Made by a program: the position numbers and the translations under genes
Shown here: one piece after another, positions 24,551 through 38,464 of the stretch
Numbering within the stretch: the first letter of the stretch is position 1
Layout of the letters: each line of letters begins with the position of its first letter
The notes under the pieces: model-generated
What the model saw: the letters and a program-made list of their open reading frames with translations, nothing else
What the model was told of the DNA's origin: nothing
Databases searched by the model: none
Source of the DNA: Heliocidaris erythrogramma
Lineage: Eukaryota; Echinodermata; Echinoidea; Camarodonta; Echinometridae
Reading direction: 5' to 3'
Assembly (NCBI GenBank): GCA_025617745.1
Contig: CM046853.1
Location: 10,804,974 to 10,868,973 of the forward strand
Length of the DNA: 64,000 bases

Positions 24551-27500
24551 TGTGTTGCATGTTACGTGAATATTCGACAGGTATACACGAGCCTTTCACA
24601 TCTAGCTCATTTTACAGCATTTGCTACATTACATCATGGACTAACAGAACATACGCAACACCAAGTTCCGGTCAAATGCTCCAACAGTTAAGACCAGAAT
24701 AATTAATCAGGTAGGCAGGGTACTATTCAATAAACGCTTTGCTTGGTGAAAGGTCCAACTTGTAAATATATTGACTCAGATATAAATATATTATACCAAT
24801 ATGAGGCATTGGTTATAACTTCGTAATCCCTTTGAAATTTATCATGGCACTTCATTAACATTGTACGTTTTGTTTGTGGACAAGAAAATATAAAGAGTAT
24901 GAAAAATACCACGAAAAATAAATGTACATGTATGTTTTGTTCATGGTTTGAATATCAAAGAAGATTTTGAACGTGAAATGAGTGCTATTCGAGCTATAGT
25001 TTTATATCTGAGATCTCTGGCATAAAAGTTTCGATTCAGCCCAACTCCGAAAAATCTCACGCGACCTCGACTTTCATTCACTCAGAACCGTGTATTTACA
25101 ACTTCATTACTGTTAAGTTTAAATTGCAAAGTGTATATGATAAAATACAATGTAGAACGCATGGGTCACTTTTATTATTTAGTCTGGTTATGTGATGATC
25201 TAATTTAGAAGTGGAGGCGATATTTTGACCGTGGGGAACAATTACATCGAGGGAAACGACTTCCTGAGAGAATTGAAGAGCGAATTGAAAGAGATTGGTC
25301 ACTTGTGCCTGCAGACATGCATGATGACATTCCATCACTTGTGGTCATGAATGAGTTGTATATTTTCTAAAGTGGTTTTGGGTAACCTGAAAAATAATTC
25401 TCAGCAGTTTGGTGTATTATAGGCAAATTATCAACATTATAGACCTGCAAAGGCGTGTTTCCAAAGTGCAATTCATGTTACAGGAAATGTAAAATATAAC
25501 TGATTTTGGCAGGCTGTTGGTCTTCAGTGTCCAATTAACATATCTCATGTTCAATGTCAATTCTCAAGAAATACTTTCATACTTCTGATAATTTTGTTTT
25601 GCCACAAGTAATTGGCACACTAATAAATGTTTTGGCAAAATATCCAAAGTTTTATGTTACTTTTCGTCACTGATGGGCAGCCTTCGACGTAGAAGGAACA
25701 CAACATTCAAATATTTAAGGGGTCCGATGCACTTTTCCTCGTATAGACTGAAATATGTTTTGCTAAATTGAGAATCCTTCCGTTTACGTATCATTGGGGT
25801 GAATGTCGTGACAACCAAAACGGGAAGCATCTTTATGTTTAGTTTCAACAATTTTCCTTATTATGGTGTTTTTTCTCTCCAAATGTTGTCGAAGAGGAAG
25901 TGGGAAGTTAAAGTGTTTTGATATACGAATCATATTCATGATTTATAGGGATTCGGATTTACGGTCCACTGTGCAATTCGTTATCGCGTGCTTGCTACTC
26001 ACAGGTGCATATCTTTGTTTATTGAAATGATAGCTTTTATTTATACATGACTTGTTTTTTTATTCAAGTCTATACATAAGACGCAATACTTATATATCTG
26101 TATTTGGCAGTTATATAAATGGAATGATACCAGTTAGTATTTTCTCAGAAAATGGATCAGGTGTCACAGATTATCATTCTATTGTTTCATTTTTGGGTGC
26201 ACTATTTTATCGTCATAATATTAATTTTGTTCTTGCTCGACTGTTGTTTTTTTAATGTTAAACTTATCTTGATTTCTTATTGTGGTCATGTTAGTAGGCA
26301 TGCAACATATCTTATCATTCCTGAAGCAATGATTTGATTGTATTAAATATTTTGTAGTTCAGAATCAAGAGAACTGGATGAGTAATCGTGATATGTTTTT
26401 CTAAACCAGGTTATATTACTCCATCGTCAGATGGATAAATGCGATAAAATAGCAGTATACTACCATAGCTTGTACAGCGACAGGTGTATATTCCCATTTT
26501 TTCACAACGTTTTATCTCTGTTCTTAACGATTAAACATTATGGCATAAACATAACAAGGTTTTTCTTGATATGAAATGATGAAGGATCATCTCCCTGATG
26601 GATTGCGCCTCTATTCTCACTTTTTAGCCACAGGAGTGTCAGAGGAAGATATCAAATGACATTTGATAATCATCTTGCCCTTTCAACTTCCTTCATCCAA
26701 TATTAATGTAAAGAGGTCGAGCGGAAATATTCCCTCCAGTCATAGGCCATCATTTGAGATGTTTGTTCGAATTCTTTAACGGAAAATTATCTTCCATATA
26801 TGACGTGTGTGGTCTGTGATGTAGAGGTGTTACCATGGCAACTGCATCTTATCCTATCTTGGGAGGTTGCAAGGAGCGAGTCTCACCTGTGGCTTAATAT
26901 TGAAAACTTGCTATCCGATTGGACTTTTGGCAAATAAAAATAATTGCCTAAAATTCTTGGCAACCTTATATATTTTTCTGATATGGTTTAGATTTAAGAT
27001 AGTCCTCAGGTAAGATATTTCAATTTCAACTGACTTTAAGTATTACCTTTAAGATATCTTTTTTCCCCTTTCTTTTTTATTTTTTTACTTCAGTATGCCT
27101 TTTCTGTTAAATAATGTATATTTAATCAATAATATTGTATCAGTGCGTGCCAATGGGTTTGTTTCTTCTTTTTTTGCATGCATTTCGTAAAATTAGGTCT
27201 GGCATGATAAATACCGTCACAAATATTCAGGGTGGAGTAGGGAAATATCTTGATACTTTATATTGCCAACAAACTTTAAAAATTCACACGATTATTTATT
27301 TTGATCGCTTTTCCACACTTTCGTTCTATTTATTGGAATTAGTTGCATTGTTGAAATTTGAGTGACGTTACAGAAAAAATAGTAAACTTGCTTGCGAGTT
27401 GCCATGGCAATCATATCCTCTAAATATCAGTGTCAATTCTAAAAAGACATTTTCGTGCGAAACAAATGGAATTTGAGAAGAAACTTGGAATATTCCAAAT

Positions 27501-28899
27501 CCGATATTGCTATTTCGTGGTCTCCTATTACCATTTACATTTGTAAATACCTTGCAAATACATTTTGTTTCAGAATTGGTAACAAATTCATTCATTCATT
27601 CCTTCATATGCGATTATATCAACACTAAATATGATCCAACAAAATAAGATGATAATATAAAGATATGTCTAATGTTTTCTTGCCAGAGATTGTGATCTGT
27701 AGAAGGCCCCAAAACTGTGTACATGACAACATTGTTTAATTTAAATAATTCTCACTATTAGAAAGGAGTCAGCATGATTAGTGTACTGTGTGATTTTTAA
27801 GATGATGTTCAGCGAGATTTTAGTACGGAAGTTAGATAAATCTTGGTCGCTATATAGACACAAGCTAAATAATGTAGAGCCCAAAAAAAGTCGATATTGT
27901 TCACGAATTTTCTTGTTTTCCTTCATTCACCCACCCTCATAATCTAGGTCAAAAACACACACATCTGATTTAAGCGGCAGCCTACCAATTCCCATTGAAA
28001 CAAACATATGAATAGATTCTGTATACGGTACATTACAGTTTTCCCTTGTCCACCTCTCGGTGATCCTGGATCATTTCCATAAGCCGAACCCCCGGATGTA
28101 CATTAACACCATGCCCCATATATAATCTAAATTCAATTGGATCCTAATCATTTCGCATTTCGATTCATTCATATAAAAATTATTGGATTTTTGCCACGTT
28201 TATTGTCAACAAAAAATTACAGAAATTGATCAGATGATTGGCTAATAGCACGTTTAATAATCTCGAATGCCTAATTATAGATCTAAGCGTGTTGAAGGGA
28301 ATAAGATATGAATATGCTTTGTAAAAAAAGGTGATGAAAATGGACTTCTATAGACAATGTCCATCATGCTTTGTCCGTAAGTTTAAATTTATCTCTATAA
28401 TCAGATCCCATCCCTCCTTTAATGCAGAAATACTTTCATTCATAGAGAATAGACAATTTTCAGATGTGGTGATTTATGACTCTTCAAATATTCTTCCTTC
28501 CTGCCTAATCTTACTGTATGGTTATGGTGATTTGCAATATTATGCTCTCGATATTAAACCCTGGAGTTGATAGATACACGGTTACTGTTATTATATATTT
28601 ATGCCTCAAATAATACACATATCTCTCGATGTAAGGTTATCAATTTGGCTAAGAAACAGGTGAATTTCTTACATCTAAAGGTTACCATAATGGTAAAATG
28701 ACCAGCTTTCATGATTAAGCCGTGGCCATACCTCCCTGCTGCATCGTATCTCATACCTCTAGTATTTTGTGTCGTATCGTAAACCGATACGTTAATGCAG
28801 GGGGTCATAATATACCACACCCCCTGAAATTGAATTTGACATGTACCAGCCACACTTTAATCTCACAGATATGATACCGATTGAGTGGATTCTGTCAAA

Positions 28900-29236
28900 C
28901 TCTTCCCAGCCATCTTTCTCTTTCTCTCCTATTACCATTCCCGATCTCTCTCCATCTCTCTCTCTCTCTCCCACCTTCACTCTATATCTTTAAACCACCG
29001 AATGTAATTTTAGTCTGCAGCCCCTCCCATCTATTTGATCCTATTTTCCTCTTCGCCCTATTTTCTATAAATTCTTTTTTATGCTGATTAAATCTTCAAC
29101 TTATTATTTGGTTGTTCATGATTCGTGAATCAATGCTTCCTCTCAAGGGCGATACCACCTATACAGTGTACTATACTCCTTCCTCTCTCTCTCTCTCTCT
29201 CTCTCTCTGTTATTCTCTCTCTCTCACTCTCATACA
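28900..29236 (+). repeat. CT-rich microsatellite tracts
   Basis: Two (CT)n tracts at about 28900-28975 and 29178-29236, separated by ordinary AT-rich DNA. Open frames over them are low complexity. Confidence 0.85.
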
Positions 29237-30591
29237 ACCATTCCTTTTACTTTATCAATGATCTATCCATCTTTCGCTCCATCTCTCAACACCCACATGG
29301 TCGTCAAAACCACCGTTGTCATTATTTGTCACATTGGTCGTGTTGGTTTCACTGTGGGCGTTGCCGAATTAGAAACTAAACAAAAACAAAAATAAATACC
29401 AGGTGGTGATCAAATGCTTCCATCATTCATCACATAGTTACAAGAAAAGAACTTGTCCCCTGAAAAAAGAGATATTTTTATGCCATCCTATCTTCTTGTG
29501 GTAAACTATGTGAAGCCATAATCGTTTTTTTTCTTCTAAAAACTAGAACTACCCCTGACCTTGTATCTTTGTCTTTTATTTACCTCGGCATACAATAGCA
29601 GTAGATGCGTGCAAGAAATTTTGAAACAGTTTTCTAATGAAAACAAAAATCACGCAAGAGAAATGAGAACGGCGTCTATCTTCATGTCACAGTAATCAGT
29701 TGCCATGGCAACTTTTTGGGTGGGTTATTAATATCTTTAAACTGATCGTGACTGTGATCTCTAGGCAAACATCCAGAAATGGCATGTGTCTGCAGTAAGA
29801 AGTTTTGTTCTGGTGAACAGCTGCTCAGCACAGACTCCATCTGAAAATTAACACGAAATGTTTCACAAAAATAGAGTGTTAATTAAGTTCCCATGAAGTG
29901 ATGACTGAGATAGAGATATAGTTGTAAGATGTTTTGTTAAAACCTTTCTCATTTATTTTTCAAAATTATTTTGTAAACTCTTTGCTAGGAAAATAACGCT
30001 AATTGATCTCAAAATCATACAAATTTCGTTCCACAAAAAACTGAAAAATGATAAGTGACCGGAATTTTATATCTCGTATTCCAATCGTCCCAGTAAAGTC
30101 GTAATAATTGATTACGGGTTCAACTTGTGGCGCCGAGGTCGACTTGGGGGTTGTCAGATGGATGGCCATAAGAGACCTTCGAATTATTAGGATGGGTAAA
30201 AATCGAATGGAAATGTGAAAGACACCGTGGTACTGTAATATAATATCGGAATACAATATAGAAATAAGATGAAGGTCAAAGGTAGAGGACAAGAAGGGAA
30301 TTCGCGAAGGAGCTTGGGGTGTAACTGCAAAATGAAAAATGTATATAGCTGAATAAGAGGATGACATTTGTGAATCTGAACACATTCTGTAGCACTATAA
30401 TTTTATTAAGTTGATTTAAATTATATTTAAATTAAAAATCGAAATAATTAAATTGTGTATAAAGCAAATAAATTATATCTAATATAGACGATAAATTAAA
30501 ACACATTAAGTAGTTAATCACAGTTGACAATCAGATATTCAAATAACAAGAAAAAACTTATATAGTTAAAAGTGCTAAAACGAAATGATCT

Positions 30592-30708
30592 GGGCCCTGT
30601 TTCATAAAACATGTCATCAATGACAAGTTGCAATAACTGCACCTGATTGGCTGAGAGCACATTTTGTCGGTAAAAATCACTGACAAGACACTTGATGAAA
30701 CGCCCCCT
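30592..30708. mobile_element. Small foldback element, second copy
   Basis: It shares CTGATTGGCTGAGAGCA, TTGTCGGTAAAA and CACTTGATGAAAC with the element at 16374-16496. The left arm begins GGCCCTGTTTCAT and the right arm ends ATGAAACGCCCC, but the left arm has diverged more. Confidence 0.75.
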
Positions 30709-32714
30709 GAAGCTTTACCCCAAATGGTATTAGCTTTATGATATGTCTGCTATGGTCCCTGTGTAAAGAGATATCCAAATTATTTTCAAAGAAACAATGC
30801 GCCGTCGGAAGGAAAGTTTTCAGACAAAGTATGAAGCTCCATCACCTATATTTGAAGGTCAAAGTACTTGTACTTGAATTAAGCCCCTGTATGGCGATTA
30901 ACACTCGCAAGGGTTGACTTACTAAATCACTTGGTCCTTGCCCCCAGATTACAGACTAACTTTAAGATGCTATCGGATATGTGGGAACAGGTACCGCGGT
31001 TCAATCAAAGTTCGACAGAGATAATGTTCCCTTTTGTTTTTAAGGTTTTAAAAGAAAGCCAAGATACAGCTAAAGGTCAAGACATGTTTTATGCACCTTT
31101 GTGATGTACTCGACTCTTAGGTGTTCAAAGTTTTTGATTGAGCAAAGATATGCGAAGGGCAAGTTGATAATATACAAAGATATAAATATGAACATTTGTT
31201 CTTTAATTACCTTATTGATATTTATTTGATCATTGTTATATCGCTTATTTTCTTTAGTCAAACTTTAGCTTCATTGCAATCAATGATTGTTTAACTACTT
31301 CAGTTCGGATATCCTTTAACTGAAAATGCATTGAGAGCCTTGCATCGAAGAAAAACAAATCTGGAAAGTTTAAAGATATGTTTTTGTGACAGTTCGAGCT
31401 GCATGAATTTCATAAAAACCCATTTCGGCTTTGCAAACTGGAAACATATAAGAGGTCAGAATGCCATGATATTGAGGTTAAGTCCTAGATTCGAAGGCAA
31501 TTTGTAAAAGAGAATTTGGACAAGTCTTGCGCAAACTTTTGGCATACATGACATCTAGGACCTCTTGATGTTTACAGAGGATACTTTGTAGAACCAGCGA
31601 TCGTCTCATTCTAAAGAGTTTCGGAATAAATTTCATATCAGACTATTATTTCGTATGAACGTTTCTTCATCTCAATATATAATGCATGTAAAAATAATAC
31701 TTGTGACAGAATAAAAAAGGTGACAACTTTGTACCATTCTGGTTTTAAACATGAGTCACTAATGCCAATTATGGTTTCTCTTTAAGTAAATTTGAGTTTG
31801 GATCATTTTGTAAACCATCATTGTACTCATCCAGATCTAAACCATTAACCCAATAACTTAAGTGTTTCAAAGGAATCTAGGGTCCTATTTCACCTCACTT
31901 GTTGTCGTTATTGTCTCTATTATTGATATAGTTTGGATCTAGGGTCGCTTTGTGGGGTATTTTGCTTTCCTCTGAAAGTTGCGAAACTTCTCGTAATCCC
32001 GAGAGGAATTCTTGGCAAGAAACACGACAACATTACAGCGTCATCTACCGTGTCATTGCCTGCTCTCAAATCCTGTTTGTTTCAATGTCACAAGGATTCC
32101 GATCACGGGCATTTACATAGGAGGGGAAATGGGGGAGGGAGACCGACAACATTTGTCATAACGGCATGTTTCACCAGTGTATAAGACATCTGAAAGGTAG
32201 ACACTAAAGATTAGAAGAAGATTATTATGGAAAGAGAAAGAGCGAAATTGTCAGCAGAGTGGGGATGTGACTCCCCTCTTCAAATTTCTGTCGGCAAATG
32301 AACAGTAAGAGAGGACTTTATTTATTTATTTATTTTTTTGAAAATTTGCTCAAATAGCCTGTCAGATAGCTTGAAAATTGAATGGATTCTTGGGGGCGTG
32401 TTCAAAATTTTCTGCAAATTTGTAGGCGAATTTCGTCCAAAACACCCCCTTCAAAATGGCCTGGCTACGCCCCTGAATAGAGTAGTTATTAATGTGAAGA
32501 AAGGAGTCTTACCACGTATGTGGTCATTGAATGTGCTCATTATTGTCCTATTTTCGCACTCCACACCCTTATAAACATTGGCACAATTAACATTCGATGT
32601 AAATGCGACAAATTATTTCATATCACTTCCTCCAGCTCCGCACTCGCCTCACCCATTTCAGCTACCCTTTATATAAATCATAAAATTTGTTTTAGTTATT
32701 CTTCCTTTGACAAC

Positions 32715-32718
32715 TTCT

Positions 32719-32752
<34 letters not shown>
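32715..32752 (+). repeat. (TC)n microsatellite
   Basis: An almost pure TC run in intron 1. About 250 bases upstream (32450-32476) is the motif CTGGCTACGCCCCTGAA, a terminal-repeat-like sequence seen in other elements of this window. Confidence 0.85.
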
Positions 32753-32755
<3 letters not shown>

Positions 32756-34299
32756 CTTTCTTCCTATCAAATTTCCTTCCCCCACAATGTGCTCTGATAC
32801 CACGGTAACATTCGCCTCCGTTGATTTGGATACAATCCTTGAATTCACACCTTTTCTTATTTTGCTCTTAATACGCCCCTTCCTACGTTTGATTTCCAGA
32901 ACCTACATGCGGCCTGGTTGTTGAATGTTATTCATGTTATCATAAAATGATACCGTTTCTTGACATCTGTGCGTGTCCCTTGACAGTGAGCTATAACTCG
33001 TAACATTTGTTGGCCCTGTTCAGTATTGATTGTGTACTACAGCTACTGTGTTCCTCGAGATCTCACGCGGAGAAATCATACGATATCAAAGTCCTGCGGA
33101 AGTAGTGATACTAACATTTTTACGGTTATAATAGGAATATGATCAATCTATGAGCTATCCAAAGTATAGCACTTCTATATCACAAACAACAGAAACAGCT
33201 GGTCAGATTCCTGTTAGTTGTAGATCATTAGAAAGCTTTGGGTGGTTTTTTCTCTCTCGAGGCTTGACACATTTTGAAATGCAATAATATTACCATGGTT
33301 AAAGATTTGTAATGCTTTAAGATGGGTTAGTAGTCTTGCTCAAAGGCATTAACTTCACGCTTTAAATTTCTTTTAGCCTTATATAGATTATGAAATGCAA
33401 ATATTGTGAACATGGTGAAAGTAACTCTTTTCAGCTAATTCAGCTTTTCCACTAATCCCATACTTAACGATAGATTCCAGCATGAACTTTATTGATTGTA
33501 AAATATCATTAAGGAATAGTCTAAAATATTGATTATTGTTGTATACAAGCTTATTTTGATTTCATGTTTTCACTTTTTACATAATTTTACAGGACTCGAG
33601 AAATCAGTTGGCAGATTTAAATAAAAATCAAATGATATTTAGAGCTTTGTCTAATAGGATTTTCCTAACAAAATTGAAGGCCAGATAAAGCAATTCGATC
33701 TGTAACCATAAGATTACATGTATCTACCAAGAAGGCGATCATTTTCAGCTTCTGAATAAACACTCCTGAGAACCTGACTACACCCGTTGTTGTCATGATA
33801 ACATTCCCTTTCGATGACATCCTTCCTCTTGGAGGACAGTTGAACTAAGATAATGATATAGCATGATTAGGTTGTTTGTGGATTTCTTGTGTGCATTTTT
33901 CTGCGTCTTATTTGGAAGTTTCAAAATCAGTCAAAATTCTTATTTACTTGAATGTTGTCAGATTACATGTCACGTAGGGTATCATTATGTGTCAAGACGG
34001 TCAAACAGGCGGTAACCATGGAAACAGGGAACAGGTGATGCGGAGAATGTTTGATTGCATGTTAGTCAGTGAAAATCAATGTTCTTGTCGCTTCAAATTT
34101 TATTTTTCTGCAATACTTGCTCTCACTTATGATGTATTGCAAAAGCGGGAGCATCATATTCAGATATTCATAAATTACTACGAGAACGATCCTTCTTGTT
34201 CTTTTTGAATATTCATCAAATTGAATTTTAATTAGAAATTGATAGTTTTTTATGTTTCATTGTTTATGGGACATGTTGACATTATTCGACATTAATTGT

Positions 34300-34775
34300 A
34301 TCCCCTCCTCCTTCTTCTCATCCTTTTTTCCTTGTCCTATTTCCACTCGTCCTATTTCCCCCCTTCCCTTTCTCCTCCTTCTCCCTCTTCTTTTCTCCTC
34401 CTCCTCTTTCTTCTACTATTTCTCCTCCTCCTTCTTCTCCTCCAACGCCTTTTCCTCCTCCTCCTTCTTCTCCTCCTCATCTTCCTCATTTCCCTCCTCC
34501 TCCTTCTTCTCCTCCTCAGCTTCCTCATTTCCCTCCTCCTCCTCCTTCTCCTCCAACACCTTTTCCTCCTCCTCCTTCTTCTCCTCCTCAGCTTCCTCAT
34601 TTCCCTCCTCCTCCTCCTTCTCCTCCAACACCTTTTCCTCCTCCTCCTTCTTCTCCTCCTCAGCTTCCTCATTTCCCTCCTCCTCCTCCTTCTCCTCCAA
34701 CACCTTTTCCTCCTCCTCCTTCTTCTCCTCCTCAGCTTCCTCATTTCCCTCCTCATCCTTCTCCCTTCCCCTCCT
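34300..34775 (+). repeat. Polypyrimidine minisatellite, 72-bp period
   Basis: An almost pure C/T strand built of CTC/CTT triplets. From about 34440 a higher-order unit recurs: the landmark CAACACC is at 34554, 34626 and 34698 (72 bases apart), with an older copy CAACGCC at 34443. The period is a multiple of three, so all frames stay open and give long Ser/Phe, Leu or, on the minus strand, Glu/Lys and Arg repeats. These are not convincing genes. Purine-pyrimidine strand asymmetry makes triplex (H-DNA) formation plausible. Confidence 0.9.
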
Positions 34776-36307
34776 TCCCGTTATATGCTGATTATTCAGA
34801 TTAATTCTTTTAATATGAAGAGGTTGTATTGCAGATTTCTAAGCTATTATAAGTTCTACAATGTAGATGATAATGAAATTGAATATTCAAATACAACAGT
34901 GGCTGACTACTAATTTAACTCCTTGATATTATACACAAATCATGGCTATGAACATGATGAAATCATGTTGCAACTCGTATTGAACAGTGTATAACAGAGA
35001 TTCTCCAAGGTCAATAACAATAGTAGGAAAGCAAATTTACGCGTAGGAGTTTGTTCTAGTGTTGGGAGAATTGGATGAGAGAAATTGTTGTGACATCATT
35101 ACCCCGTTGGATTCAGACGAAGAATGAGATGAATCATGTTGAGGGATAATGTTCACCAGATGTGAACCAAAACAATCAAATAACAATGTATCATTCTATC
35201 GTAGTCTCACTCAAAGTTCACAACTGCTCAAAGTACCGACCATGGTTACGAAGTTATAGGATGAGGGGCGTGTTCCTTTGCATGGAGGAGGGGTCTAGGG
35301 CAGTTTTCTCCATGGTTCTACAAGATTTGAGAACTGACATTGTTATGTAATGAAGGACATTATCTCATGCATCTATCGTCTCAGGGAAAGGTCTGAAAGT
35401 ACTCTTACCAGGGAATATAGAATGTTACCTAACACTGACATTATAGACTGATCGTTCTGTGAGGCTAGTGTTGAGTAAACTGCACATAGAGGAAATGCGA
35501 ATGTGCCAAGCTTTGTATGCAATGGATGTGTAGTGCGTATGGGGGGGGGGGGGTTGTTAGGGGTATGGAGTATTCGTTGCCTATGGGATTATACTTTCTC
35601 AAATGTCGAATGCGGAGGGTCGAGAATCAAACCTGGTACTCAACTCGTTATTGAGCCTCGAATGTCTAACATTCTCCCTTCAGGGAGGTGTACCATTTCA
35701 CCTATCCTTTTCTCTCCTTGTCGAACCCGAGACATGCAATGGCAAAAGTCATGCTTTAAACGTTATTAGCTGATAACTTAGGTGTCAACACGCGATAGAA
35801 GGATGATGGTGGCATTACTATACATTTGGCAATCACCACAACCCACTGTCAAGGTGAGAGTGAAGACATACTAAAGGATAGTGCTCTCCACGGTTTTCAA
35901 TTGTCTAACATTATTATCAACATGCGTGAGGGATGGTTCTGCAACAGTGCATTTTATAATGCTAGGTTTCTGCTAAAGCGGTAACGCTATTGGGTAGTAT
36001 AATGCCAATTGCTACTGGATAACCTATAATGTGGCACGTAGGTGTTACATTAAAGCAGGGAAGTGTTCCCTGATTAAAGCATCTGTTGAGAGCCAAAGAG
36101 CGTTACCTCTATATGTGAAGTGCAATCAGTTAACGCCTTTCTAGCTCTTAGCATACGATTGAGAAGAGATTATCCCAGAAAAAAAAATCCTTCGCTGAAA
36201 GCTTTCTTGTGTCAAATCGTGAAGTATGTATTAAATTATTGACAACATATGCAAGGGTATATAGAGAAAATTGTTATGTAAAATATACCACCTATGTCTC
36301 TTTTATA

Positions 36308-38464
36308 TAGGGTTGGAAAAAAGTTTGGAATATTTTTATTCCAAGAATTATTTCTTGCCTTAAACATATCCCTCGTCATTTTAAGTTCTTCTTTGAGGTT
36401 CAAATAAAAGATATGTGTCCCTTTTTAACTTTAAAAGCACAACATTAAAAATCAGGCTTATCACACAGTGCAGAGGTCCACTTGGAATTCGGAAGCGTAT
36501 ATTTGCTGTTTTTGCAAATGTCTAACGAAAAAGTTAAATAATCAGATACAGTTTAATTGCTATACCGAAGTCCTCAAAATGACTACAAACTGCACGTAGC
36601 TTTTTCAAAATTCCACGTGAAGTACAGAAATGTATAACAAGATGTTCAAACACAAAAGGTACGTTCACACGTAGAGCGATAGCATCGATGCTATCGAGGT
36701 GTCGATGCTATTTTGGTGAAGACCAGATAGTGTCGAGACCAAACGCTGTCTGAACGCAGATAGTCACGAGATAGAAGCGAGTTTCCAAACTATTCTTGCA
36801 GCGAGTTTAGCAGGAGTAAATCTCAGGATCCAGCGACAAAGCATCGACGCTTTGCGGTAGACCACCCACCGCGCTTGTGACTATTTGTCGTGTGAGCGCA
36901 ATCGCTGCTATCTTCACTCGCTGCTATTATAATTATATCTGTTTCATGTGGTGCTATAATATAATGCAATGTATGTATTCATGTGATGTACCCTCTTCCC
37001 TACTTTTTTTTTCTATTATCATTCTGTCTGTTTCATCTGGTACTGTAATGTAATGTATGTATTCATGTGATTTATATAGGGGTATAGTAGGGTAATGTGT
37101 ATACTGTGTGGTAAGGAAGGGGGGTTGTTGTTGTTGTTGTTTTTTTTTTTTTTGGGGGGGGGGTTCCTTCTTTTTATCTTTTTCTTTTTTATATATGTGA
37201 CCAGGCACCACAAAACCATCCAAAAGTCGCACTGTGTGATTTTCAGTTAGAGATCAATCAATGTGTTTTGGTTGGCATGCATGGTCAAATTTTAGTTTTG
37301 GGTATTTCCTGAAAGAGAATACTTTTTTCTAAGTAATCTAAGATGTGGAGGCACCAAACAATCTAGAAGTGGTATTTTTGCCAGCTTTTTATCAGACTTT
37401 TGTGTGTCTTCTCTGGATTTTGTTGTATTACTTTTCTTTTTCACGACCCTGAATACTTGTCTCATTTTAATCTCCCATAAATCTCCCGGAGTAAGTTCTT
37501 GCATTGATACTTGTGCACTATGATAAACATGATATGTCTATGTAGTATGCCAAGTTTTAGGACAATCTGATAATCTCTTCATAGAAATTTTCATTGAGTT
37601 CTAATCCTCCATTTGTCACCTTAGCACAACACTTCGCGAGTCAGAGTGCTTCAATAGACTGCAAACTTTAAACCCTTATTAAGAAGTAACATTATGAGGG
37701 ACTGTGCATTCTTCTCTTTGTACATTGAGTTGTGAACATCCAATGAGTTATATATCATTTTAAAGCTGAGAATCTGCTCTTTCAGAATCAGACCTTAACT
37801 AAAGTATGATGTGGTCTTTAGATATTGATTTACATGTGCTTACCAGAGAATATAGTGTGCATGCATGTGTTTTATTTTGGCATAAGATTGGAGGTCAGTC
37901 AATTTTGACCAGTACAAGGTTTATTTAAAATTAAGTATTATAACACATGTATTTGCTACTTGAATGTATTATCAATATTTCAAATGAATTGTTATTGTGT
38001 TATTATGTTGATTTATGAAGACAAATAAAATATTATTCAAAACAAAAGCTTCACATCATATGACCCCTGGACACAAACTTCCGCGCGTTTATTGTTTTGG
38101 CAGTGGGTGAGCAATGAATAGTCACGAGTGGGTGATAGAAGCAAGTCGATCACGGCCTGTCTGAACGTACTGGAAATATTTTTGAAACTTACATAGCATT
38201 GATGCTATCATAGCATCGATGCTAGGTACTACGTGTGAACATAACTATTTATAGCAAATCTGACAACATGTGGTTCATTGGTCAGCCATTGTAACATGTT
38301 TAACAATATTACGTAATCTTTGGTACAAGATGGAACAGTAGACTTCATTCAACACAGTTAATCCGATTTGGATGAATTATTCATCACAATATAGTAGAAA
38401 CTAGCATTTAAAATCAGACATACTCATCGCCAAAAAAAATATTCCAAACTTTTTTCCAACCCTG
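36308..38464. mobile_element. Non-autonomous TIR element flanked by TA (Tc1/mariner-like)
   Basis: Terminal inverted repeats of about 30 bases, beginning T/CAGGGTTGGAAAAAAG, lie at 36308-36337 and 38435-38464 with one mismatch. Both ends abut TA (36306-36307 and 38465-38466), the target duplication of Tc1/mariner elements. The 2.16-kb interior encodes no transposase. It contains a second inverted-repeat pair (36663-38240), several TAGCATCGATGCTA palindromes and a (GTT)n-T-G homopolymer patch at about 37125-37163. Confidence 0.75.
36663..38240. mobile_element. Inner inverted-repeat element nested in the TIR element
   Basis: GTTCACACGTAG at the left (about 36663-36674) is the reverse complement of CTACGTGTGAAC at 38229-38240. 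Next to both are GCATCGATGC palindromes, and related blocks (CTGTCTGAACG, TAGTCACGAG) occur at each end. It is either a separate element that inserted into the outer one, or subterminal structure of the same element. Confidence 0.55.

Noticed and set aside
29999-30385. 128-codon minus-strand frame
   Set aside because: No recognisable domain, composition like translated intron, no splice evidence.
34252-34913. Long Ser/Phe, Leu, Glu/Lys and Arg frames
   Set aside because: Products of a C/T-only minisatellite with a period divisible by three; no splice, domain or start support.
35620-35710. B-box-like sequence on the minus strand
   Set aside because: The accompanying A box and body of the SINE family are missing, so a tRNA origin is not supported.
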